Source: Blastopirellula sp.
GTDB lineage: Bacteria; Planctomycetota; Planctomycetia; Pirellulales; Pirellulaceae
Reading direction: 5' to 3'
Assembly: GCA_002733575.1 (NCBI GenBank)
Contig: NVWB01000008.1
Location: 19,503 to 67,879 of the forward strand
DNA length: 48,377 bases
The first letter of the stretch is position 1, and every line of letters begins with the position of its first letter. Under the pieces are notes generated by a model. The model did not search any database, was not told where the DNA came from, and saw only the letters and a program-made list of their open reading frames with translations. Shown here piece by piece: positions 1 through 6,625 of the stretch. A program made the translations under genes and the position numbers.

Positions 1-228
1 GCGGCTGCTTGAAAAGTCTTGGTCATGAAAACGGGCCGTGGCAGCTTGTATCATTGCTTCTGTTCGCTGCTGCTCAACCGCTTCAATAATTGCCTGTTTC
101 TTTTCGCGATGCTCTTTTCCTGGATCGATAAGGTCTTGCGTAATGCCAGGTAATGTGTTGCAGCCTGTCGCTAAGAAGCATAGTAGAACCGCAGATAGAA
201 TTACCGAAATAACTTGCTTCTTTTCCAT
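1..228 (-). CDS. Lipoprotein, 3' end cut by window edge
   Basis: Reading the minus strand from an ATG at 228 gives 76 codons open to the window edge. The product starts MEKKQVISVILSAVLLC and continues into FLATGC, a typical signal-peptidase II lipobox with the lipid-anchored Cys at residue 23. The visible mature part is charged and helical (KEHREKKQAIIEAVEQQ). It lies 37 bases downstream of the secretin gene on the same strand, so it is probably the next gene of the pilus/secretion operon. In other secretion operons a lipoprotein can act as pilotin or as a TPR scaffold for the secretin; that role is only inferred here. No family can be named from 76 residues. The presence of the gene is well supported by the lipobox and frame. 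Confidence 0.75.
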   Translation of the reverse strand, partial: MEKKQVISVILSAVLLCFLATGCNTLPGITQDLIDPGKEHREKKQAIIEAVEQQRTEAMIQAATARFHDQDFSSSR

Positions 229-265
229 GGCTCTTGTCCTGGGCTGGCGTAATCAATTCGATGCG

Positions 266-2497
266 TTAATCGGAAATTGTGTAGATATCTTGATCTGATG
301 GCAACGGAGGCTGGTTCAAAACTCTGGTTCCAGGCAGAATGAGTTCTTCTGGGTAAACAGGTTGGATCTGATCGACATGCCATGGTGAAATTTCAACACC
401 ATGCGGGTGATCCCATGGGGCGAGTCCTTCACGAAGGTGTTGGTGGACGCTTTTATCTCCAAGACCCGTTTGTCCAATGACCACATCACGCAAGTGAACG
501 GCTTCCAAGTGTTGAGGGTCATAATGAATGGCCAAGTTGGTGTAGCGTAGGGCCGAATATCCATCGCCTGTGGCCCAAGCCGAGGTGGCAAGTCGATAGT
601 ATTTTCTCCCAATATGTCGTTTGCCTAAAGGGCTCATTTTGTCGGCAAAGTGTGAATGGTGTAATTCAAACAGATCGCGTGTCTTTTCCCCATCTTGTGG
701 TATCTTAGCGGGGTCTACGATGCGAGGTGTGATCAAGATGATCAGCTCTTCTCGAACGGTTTTTTCCTTCGTTTGTCGGAACAGTGGTCCAATAAAAGGA
801 ATGCTTCCTAGTAACGGAATTTGCGTTATATCTTTTTCTTGAACGCTGTTGATCAAACCACCAATCACAATGGTACGCCCATCAGGGCACATGACATTGG
901 TGGTGACTTGAGTCACTTGTTTGTTGGGAAGTGTAAATCCTGCTTCAACATTAACATCGCCGGTCGAGATCTCTGGATGTACTTCTAAACGGATATAACC
1001 ATCGGAGCCAATAAACGGGCGAATTCGTAATTGTGTCCCGAGTTCTAGGAATTCAACGGATTGGGTTGATGCGTTTTGTGTAACGGTAGTGCTGATGTAC
1101 CCTTTTTGTTCCCCAATTAAAATCTCCGCTTTTTGTTTGTTGAGCACTAATAATTGTGGCGAGGCAATAATGTTGGTATCGCCCACGGTTTCTAGTGCTT
1201 CTACAAACATAGTGAGGCTGGCATCTAAGAAACCAAATTTAAGTCCGCCATCAGTTCCGAGTGAAGTTAGGCTTGTTGGTGGAAAACCGGATGTCAAACG
1301 CAACGTGTTTTGATCGGCTAATGCTTCAAAACTTATTCCGATATTGAGGTCGTCATCCATTTTTACAGAGATGATGGTCGCTTCGATTGCCACTTGAAGC
1401 GGTCTTTTGTCGATTTCCAAGATTGCTTTTTCGATCTTTTCAAGCTGTGTTTGGTAGTCTTGAATGATCACCACTTCTTCGCCAGCAAAATCATCTCCAC
1501 CGGCTTCATCACTACTTGCAGTGATTCCATTTTTCGCAGGTGCCGAGATACTAATGCTGCCGACTCCAACTGACAGCATCGGCGTTAGCAGTTCTTGAAG
1601 ATCGGCTGCACTCACGTAATTTGGGCGATAGATTTTCGTTTTGATAACGTCCGAAGCTTGTCGCATGTCGATGATGTCTTGCGGTGTGCCAACGTAGATA
1701 ACACCTTCGAGCTCTTCCGAGACGTAGCCTGATGATCGTAATATGGCGAACAGGGCCGTTCTGAGATTTACTTTCGATAGTGAGGCATTAACCATGCCTT
1801 GCACATTTTTACTGGGAAGGATATTGAGATTCCCTTGTTCGCTGATCATCTCTAAGACTTCGCGGATATCTGTGTCTTGGATGACGATGTTGAGCGAATC
1901 GTCTCCTTCTCCCGGATGAAATTCAGCCACAGAAGTTGGTTGTGTTACTTCCAGAATTGGATCGTTGGATACCGCTGAAAGTAGTGTTTCAACGGGTGTT
2001 GCTAGTGCCGGGTTGGCATCAATTGTATAATTGGCGGTGTTTCCTGTTGCATTATTTTTTTGGGCTTCAATCCCTTTTTCTGCCACTTCACGAATTGTAT
2101 CGATGGCTTTGGAGACGACTTCCCATGATTTTTCATTGTTTTGTTCTGCACGCTGAATCGACTGTTCAATGCGGTGGAGATCTACCTGTTGAGCATAAGG
2201 TTGCTGATAGGGCATTTGGGCAACTACTGGCCGAACTTGTGGATCATTCAGTGGATTAGCGACTCGGTTGCCAGTCTTAGACTCTTCCTCTGAACTTGAT
2301 GTCGTTGCCTGCTCTGAAGTATCTGAACCTGAAGTAGAATGACTACTATCCGGTTGATTCAGATCAGGTTGCTGTGATGGCAAACGCTGAACCAGTTCAG
2401 ATAAGAACTGATCTTCCGATGTGGCTAAGCAGATAGCGAAAGCCACGCCGGTTACTGCGCAGAGAATAAAAACGGTGGTTCGTACTAAAGTATGCAT
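266..2497 (-). CDS. Secretin of a type II secretion / type IV pilus-like system (GspD/PilQ family)
   Basis: 743 residues. An N-terminal hydrophobic segment (about 5-25) is followed by a low-complexity Ser/Gln/Pro linker (40-110), an STN/N0-like domain (about 202-270, LNIVIQDTDIREVLEMIS), a NolW-type N1 domain (about 284-365) and the secretin core (about 366-595). The core has the signatures QVAIEATIISV, TNVMCPDGRTIVIGGL and IPLLGSIPFIGPLFR and ends EELIILITPRIV. Secretins form the outer-membrane ring through which pseudopilus or pilus substrates pass. About 148 further residues follow the core and include a TPR-like pair of helices (YYRLATSAWATGDGYSALRY); this is longer than a usual S-domain. 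A GGAAG ribosome site sits 4 bases before the ATG. The gene follows pilM-pilN-pilO and the PilP/GspC-like gene, the usual order for this subcomplex. The family call is secure; whether the system makes pili or secretes proteins is not decided. Confidence 0.95.
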   Translation of the reverse strand: MHTLVRTTVFILCAVTGVAFAICLATSEDQFLSELVQRLPSQQPDLNQPDSSHSTSGSDTSEQATTSSSEEESKTGNRVANPLNDPQVRPVVAQMPYQQPYAQQVDLHRIEQSIQRAEQNNEKSWEVVSKAIDTIREVAEKGIEAQKNNATGNTANYTIDANPALATPVETLLSAVSNDPILEVTQPTSVAEFHPGEGDDSLNIVIQDTDIREVLEMISEQGNLNILPSKNVQGMVNASLSKVNLRTALFAILRSSGYVSEELEGVIYVGTPQDIIDMRQASDVIKTKIYRPNYVSAADLQELLTPMLSVGVGSISISAPAKNGITASSDEAGGDDFAGEEVVIIQDYQTQLEKIEKAILEIDKRPLQVAIEATIISVKMDDDLNIGISFEALADQNTLRLTSGFPPTSLTSLGTDGGLKFGFLDASLTMFVEALETVGDTNIIASPQLLVLNKQKAEILIGEQKGYISTTVTQNASTQSVEFLELGTQLRIRPFIGSDGYIRLEVHPEISTGDVNVEAGFTLPNKQVTQVTTNVMCPDGRTIVIGGLINSVQEKDITQIPLLGSIPFIGPLFRQTKEKTVREELIILITPRIVDPAKIPQDGEKTRDLFELHHSHFADKMSPLGKRHIGRKYYRLATSAWATGDGYSALRYTNLAIHYDPQHLEAVHLRDVVIGQTGLGDKSVHQHLREGLAPWDHPHGVEISPWHVDQIQPVYPEELILPGTRVLNQPPLPSDQDIYTISD

Positions 2498-2545
2498 TCG
2501 ACTTCCGTGTCGCCTGGGCCAGCAATACTTCAGACTTCCGGTTGT

Positions 2546-3208
2546 TTAATTTCTCCGCATAACAATGCGGCCACTTCCGGTAGTCTTAGGATTTCGCAAT
2601 TCAAGAGAGTAAACTTTCCCGTGACGCTCTAGTAATACAGAGTGCGAACCAATTGAGCGAACTTCAAATCCAACCGAAGATGGATGATTTCCATCTTCGT
2701 GCGATTTAATAAATACGAGACCGCCGATACGATAATTTTGTTGATTGATCCTGGCTATATTACCTTGAGGGCTAACGATGGTTGAACTCAACGTTAATCC
2801 GACGTCTTTAGGTGATATTTCGTGAACCGCAACTGGTATCTCATCGTTTGCTTCGGTTGCGGGATTTGAAGCAGCGATGGAGTAGTCGCGGAAAGGATCA
2901 AGAGTATCTGCATGTAGTTTTTGGGACTGCATGCGTGGGTCTTGCTCAATCTGTCGAGCCCTGGTCTGCCAGCCTATCTTGTTGACTACGGGTTGGATGA
3001 GAACTGTTTCATAGGTTTCGATTGTTTCAGAGTCTTCAGGCTCTTTCACAACCAATTCCGTTGACGAGTCCTCGGGCATGACCCAGTTGAGTAAAAGGGG
3101 AGCCCAAAACCAACATGCAACTAAAAATAGACCGCCAAGCACTGAGGCTTTTAGCGGGCTTTTTTTTACTTCTCTCTTTAATTGTTTGATAATGGATTGT
3201 AAGTTCAC
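2546..3208 (-). CDS. GspC/PilP-like inner-membrane protein
   Basis: 220 residues with a GTG start. A short basic cytoplasmic N-terminus is followed by one membrane helix (about 22-43), an acidic periplasmic linker, and a C-terminal region of about 60 residues with short beta strands (ARINQQNYRIGGLV, FEVRSIGSHSVLLERHGKVY). That region resembles the homology-region domain of GspC and the beta domain of PilP, which bind the N0 domain of the secretin. Similarity is by topology and strand pattern rather than a strict signature. It lies between pilO and the secretin gene, exactly where pilP or gspC would be expected, which supports a linker role between the inner-membrane PilMNO complex and the secretin ring. 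An HR/PilP-fold match from a profile search would confirm it. Confidence 0.7.
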   Translation of the reverse strand: MNLQSIIKQLKREVKKSPLKASVLGGLFLVACWFWAPLLLNWVMPEDSSTELVVKEPEDSETIETYETVLIQPVVNKIGWQTRARQIEQDPRMQSQKLHADTLDPFRDYSIAASNPATEANDEIPVAVHEISPKDVGLTLSSTIVSPQGNIARINQQNYRIGGLVFIKSHEDGNHPSSVGFEVRSIGSHSVLLERHGKVYSLELRNPKTTGSGRIVMRRN

Positions 3209-3272
3209 AACAAATTACGAAGTGAGAACTGTCACCTCGTCTCCTTTATTATCGGTTGTCGGCAGGGTTGAA

Positions 3273-3821
3273 CTAATCGGAATTACCGTTAGAAGCGATA
3301 AAAAATTTAAGGGTTATCTCGCACTGTAGACGATTATCGCGGTTTGCTAGCGGTGTTAGCTTGATGTCTTCGATCCAAATTTCATAAGGCAATTGTTCAA
3401 TTCGATAGATGAAGTCTTGAATTTCGTGGTAGGTTCCTTGGCACCCTAACGCTAAGGGATAGCTTTTGGCCGATTCCATTTGAACTTCTTGAAGTGGGTC
3501 CAAACTCAGATTGTCTGTTCCTGCTTGGTCTGCCAAAATGGAAATTTGACCAAAAAGTTTGGCAGCTTGCTGGTTCAGAAGAGAATCGACTTGCCAGTTT
3601 TCAAGGTAGGTATTTAATCGAACGGTTTCTTTTTCAAGTTGCATCAATCGGAGTTCCAGGTCTTGTACTCCGGCGATTTCAGTTTGTTTGCTAATGACGT
3701 CAGCTTGTAGTTGCGAGATGGATCGCTGCCAAGGAGCCAGGAAAAATAAAACGTAGACAACACCCGCTACACTTAATATGCCGAGGAATAGGACTTGGGA
3801 TTTCGATTTATTTTGGAGCAC
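3273..3821 (-). CDS. pilO: PilO/GspM-like pilus assembly protein
   Basis: 182 residues with a GTG start, and a strong ribosome site (AGGAG, about 9 bases upstream) inside the end of pilN, only 3 bases after the pilN stop. One membrane helix (about 11-29) is followed by a periplasmic coiled coil (about 33-75, SQLQADVISKQTEIAGVQDL) and an alpha/beta domain with a PilO-like core (LGCQGTYHEIQDFIYRIEQL, then IWIEDIKLTPL). The segment GTYHEIQDFIYRIEQLP is typical of PilO. With PilN it forms the inner-membrane heterodimer that couples the cytoplasmic PilM ring to the secretin. Translational coupling to pilN is likely from the spacing. Confidence 0.88.
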   Translation of the reverse strand: MLQNKSKSQVLFLGILSVAGVVYVLFFLAPWQRSISQLQADVISKQTEIAGVQDLELRLMQLEKETVRLNTYLENWQVDSLLNQQAAKLFGQISILADQAGTDNLSLDPLQEVQMESAKSYPLALGCQGTYHEIQDFIYRIEQLPYEIWIEDIKLTPLANRDNRLQCEITLKFFIASNGNSD

Positions 3822-3824
3822 CGG

Positions 3825-4544
3825 CTATATCTCCTTCGCGTTTGATAAGGTAGCAACCTGATGATTGGTTGCATTGGCCGAATTATCTGCATCGGTATTT
3901 AAATAGACAATAATTTCAAATCTGGAGTTCTGAATGTCTGATATCCCGGTTATCGGTTCAACCGAATCGACGATTGCCCGGTGGACCAAATCAGATTGAT
4001 TGAGCTTGGATAAATAGTCGTACAATTGCGTGGTGTCGTTACAGATTCCAGAGATATTAATCACGATTTCTTTACCTCGAAGGTCTTTTTGCAGTTCCAA
4101 GAGGTCTTGTACAGCGGCGGGTAATTTATCTTTGTTCGTGTCCTTGTCTTCTGGAAACAACGCTTTTTTCTTTGTTTCTGATTGTCGAAAGACTCGCATT
4201 TCATTGAAATACAGGGACTCAGTTTTCGTTTCTGCTACTAGGGACATGATTTGAGACGATGGCCAAGGATGACGCAGGAATGTAAGTAGCTGAGCCTGAT
4301 TGATTTGCGTTTGATTTTTTGATTCGAGTTCGAGAATGTTTTTTTGTATTTCGGTGACTTTAGAATACTCTGCCTCAAGGCTTGCGATTTCGAGTTTGAG
4401 TGAACCGAGTCTCACCAATTGAAATAGGGCCGTACCGCAAACGCAAAGCACTATGATGGAGAAAATACCAATGCGCAAGAACCCAACCCGTTTTCTAATA
4501 CGGCGTTGTTTGTACTTCTCTGGTAAAAAATCAATCGATTGCAT
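3825..4544 (-). CDS. pilN: PilN/GspL-like pilus assembly protein
   Basis: 239 residues from the ATG at 4544. An open frame runs further upstream to 4625, but that stretch overlaps pilM. The 4544 start gives the familiar PilN beginning MQSIDFLPEKYKQRRIRKRV and leaves 5 bases after the pilM stop. The conserved INFLP-like motif here (IDFLPEKY, residues 3-10) is the segment by which PilN docks onto PilM. A membrane helix (about 24-45) and a coiled coil (about 50-80) follow, then a ferredoxin-like periplasmic domain (GKEIVINISGICNDTTQLYDYLSKL). It belongs to the PilM-PilN-PilO inner-membrane alignment complex. Reading downstream it is tightly coupled to pilO. Confidence 0.88.
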   Translation of the reverse strand: MQSIDFLPEKYKQRRIRKRVGFLRIGIFSIIVLCVCGTALFQLVRLGSLKLEIASLEAEYSKVTEIQKNILELESKNQTQINQAQLLTFLRHPWPSSQIMSLVAETKTESLYFNEMRVFRQSETKKKALFPEDKDTNKDKLPAAVQDLLELQKDLRGKEIVINISGICNDTTQLYDYLSKLNQSDLVHRAIVDSVEPITGISDIQNSRFEIIVYLNTDADNSANATNHQVATLSNAKEI

Positions 4545-4549
4545 GCGTC

Positions 4550-5647
4550 TTATGTCTGTTTGGAAGGTTCGTAAATAGTTGTCTCTGGTGCGTTTCTCAG
4601 TGCCAATCCAGTGGCCACATCCCATTGTCCAGTTCTGCCTGAAGCAGGGCTGTTTTCAAAATTGCGGATAGGGTCACCTAATTCGCAATCTAGGGATAGC
4701 CTTTGCCCTAGTTCTTGTTGGATTTCTTCGTTAGCTTCTCCGCCTGTCAGTATCATTTTGACCAAGGGTTTTCCTCGGAAAGTCACACTGTGATAACGTA
4801 TGCACATGGAAAGTTCAGCACAGAGTTTTTCTATGACATTTCTGGTTGATTCGGATAAACTTTTAGTCACTTCGGAATCTCTTCGTTTTCTTCGACGATC
4901 TCCGTGATGTTTACGCATGTTTGCTGCTTCTTTTTGTGACAGATTTAAGTGCGAAGCAACCGCTTTATCTAAATTATTTCCTCCGATATCGATATACTTT
5001 ACAAAAAGAATATGATCTCCTTCAGCGATTACCACCATGCTGTTGGAGTAGCCAATGTGAACGTAAAAAACTCGTTCTTCTCTGTCAGATTCTCGCCGAT
5101 GCTGTTTGGTAAAGCTTCGTAGAACTGCGATGGGTTCGACATCAACTGCGATGGGAGAAAACCCGGCGCGTTCTATGAGATCGAGTCGTTGTTCTAGTTT
5201 AGGGCGATGGCAGGCCATGATAATGATGTCACGATTGACTGCTTCATTTGCGTCGGACAGACAGGTATCAAAATGACGTAATTCAGCTTCAGTGACTGAG
5301 TACGGAACTCTGCCTGCCGCTTCTTGCTGAATGACTTGATCGATGGAACGCGAATCATCTCGTTCGATTTTTATGTTTTGCAGGCAAAGGTCTTGATGGT
5401 TCAAGCAAACCACCACTTCATTGCCTCGGAATCTTCGACCCTGTTTTGCTTTTGAGAGTACGTTAGATAAAGCACGGTCCATTGCTTCATCTAATTCGTT
5501 TGACGCTAAACTGTTATCGATAGAAAAATCATAGCGAACGCTTTCATGTACCTTACTGTAATCGGAGTTCAGTTGTACCAGTTTAATGCTGCTGGTTCCA
5601 ATGTCTAAACCAATTGGTGTGTTTGATAATGTGGGAAAGCTAATCAT
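4550..5647 (-). CDS. pilM: PilM, actin-like pilus assembly ATP-binding protein
   Basis: 365 residues. The actin/FtsA-like fold is visible: phosphate-1 motif IGLDIGTSSIKLVQL (about 12-26), phosphate-2 region FYVHIGYSNSMVVIAEGDHI, and an adenosine-type motif VKMILTGGEAN near residue 300. PilM sits in the cytoplasm, binds ATP and recruits the PilN N-terminus. A basic insertion (HHGDRRRKRRDSE) in the second half is unusual but lies in a loop. It is followed directly by pilN and pilO, so it is part of the same transcript; 95 bases separate it from the GspH-like gene upstream. Length fits the family. Confidence 0.93.
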   Translation of the reverse strand: MISFPTLSNTPIGLDIGTSSIKLVQLNSDYSKVHESVRYDFSIDNSLASNELDEAMDRALSNVLSKAKQGRRFRGNEVVVCLNHQDLCLQNIKIERDDSRSIDQVIQQEAAGRVPYSVTEAELRHFDTCLSDANEAVNRDIIIMACHRPKLEQRLDLIERAGFSPIAVDVEPIAVLRSFTKQHRRESDREERVFYVHIGYSNSMVVIAEGDHILFVKYIDIGGNNLDKAVASHLNLSQKEAANMRKHHGDRRRKRRDSEVTKSLSESTRNVIEKLCAELSMCIRYHSVTFRGKPLVKMILTGGEANEEIQQELGQRLSLDCELGDPIRNFENSPASGRTGQWDVATGLALRNAPETTIYEPSKQT

Positions 5648-5742
5648 CGCTTGTCATAAGATGTAAGTTTGAATTTCTAATGTTGGGCAATCCAGTTCGT
5701 GAAAGACCTTGCACCACGACCAACAATTTATTTCACCCGCGT

Positions 5743-6330
5743 TTAGTCAACTCGCAACGCAGATGGTTCGATTGTGGTGACGTCTTCAACCGAGGCGATG
5801 CCCGTGATTGGATTAATTTTTATTGCCACGTATTTAGAATCTAGGCCACTAGAACAACTAAGCCAAATGAATGTTTCGGTTTGTGCCAAGGTTTGGCCGA
5901 AAGAACCAAATTCAACGGAATCGACCACCGTAATGCTGCTGCCTTGGGTGTAAGCGCCAACGATTCTAGCGACTGGCCCAATATGCGGAAGATCATCATA
6001 GTCGGTGATGTGTTGATCATCGGGGTCATTCGGATTGCGAAATGGTGCACTTGGTAGAGCGTCTAAATCCGTATTCGTTCCTGAATGGGTCAAAATGTAG
6101 CGGTTCTCTGTCGCATCAAACTCCACTTTGTACGTGCTGCCTTCGCTGATTGCGAGGCTACGTGCATAGTCTAAATCGGAAACTAAGATATGAGCACTGC
6201 TGCGTATTTGCTCATTGATGCTCGGTGATAATTGAGGAATGATGAGCGCAGCAACAACGCCCATGATTGCGACGACAATCAGGATCTCGATCAAAGTAAA
6301 TGCTCGTTGTTGCTGACTATTTCCATTCAT
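5743..6330 (-). CDS. GspH-like minor pseudopilin (prepilin-type N-terminal methylation motif)
   Basis: 195 residues. The N-terminus is a short polar leader, then a type III prepilin signal RA/FTLIEILIVVAIMGVVAAL with Glu at mature position +5 and a hydrophobic helix. Ala rather than Gly precedes the cleavage point; prepilin peptidases tolerate this and it is common in planctomycete prepilins. The globular part has GspH-like features: helix SSAHILVSDLDYARSLAISEGSTYKVEF followed by beta strands, matching the GspH/FimT pattern. It probably belongs to the pseudopilus tip with the I, J and K-like proteins encoded upstream in the same operon. Confidence 0.9.
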   Translation of the reverse strand: MNGNSQQQRAFTLIEILIVVAIMGVVAALIIPQLSPSINEQIRSSAHILVSDLDYARSLAISEGSTYKVEFDATENRYILTHSGTNTDLDALPSAPFRNPNDPDDQHITDYDDLPHIGPVARIVGAYTQGSSITVVDSVEFGSFGQTLAQTETFIWLSCSSGLDSKYVAIKINPITGIASVEDVTTIEPSALRVD

Positions 6331-6338
6331 AATGTGTT

Positions 6339-6599
6339 CTATTTTTTCTTCTCTACAATTTGAACCTGTAGTTGACCTGATTCCAATAACGAATTTTGTT
6401 TTGTGAGTAGTAGGTTTTGTGCTGTGAGTAGTGCATTCGATTTTTTTAGTAATTGGATCATCTCACCACTTTGTTCAACCGAATTCGCAAAGGGGGCATT
6501 GGGTGGTGCAGCTTCCGAAGTTCGAAAAAACCATGCGGCCGTGAATAAAAATAAGTTTAAACTCAGTAACAGCATCCATTTGCGATTATCTTGACTCAT
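6339..6599 (-). CDS. Small membrane-anchored coiled-coil protein of the pseudopilin operon
   Basis: 86 residues from the ATG at 6599. A second ATG at 6611 would add MQRS, but its AAAGG ribosome site abuts that codon with no spacer, which favours 6599. One membrane helix (KWMLLLSLNLFLFTAAWFF) precedes a short Ala/Pro linker and a C-terminal helix with regular leucines and paired Gln/Asn (SNALLTAQNLLLTKQNSLL) that is likely a coiled coil. No family is recognised. It lies between the GspK-like and GspH-like genes with gaps of 8-26 bases, so it is co-transcribed. A role in assembling minor pseudopilins is a guess from position only. Confidence 0.72.
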   Translation of the reverse strand: MSQDNRKWMLLLSLNLFLFTAAWFFRTSEAAPPNAPFANSVEQSGEMIQLLKKSNALLTAQNLLLTKQNSLLESGQLQVQIVEKKK

Positions 6600-6625
6600 T
6601 GATCTTTGCATCCTTTACCAATTGG

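Noticed and set aside
6268..6330. Ala instead of Gly at the prepilin cleavage site of the GspH-like protein
   Set aside because: RAFTLIE-type sites are common in planctomycete prepilins, so this is not unusual.
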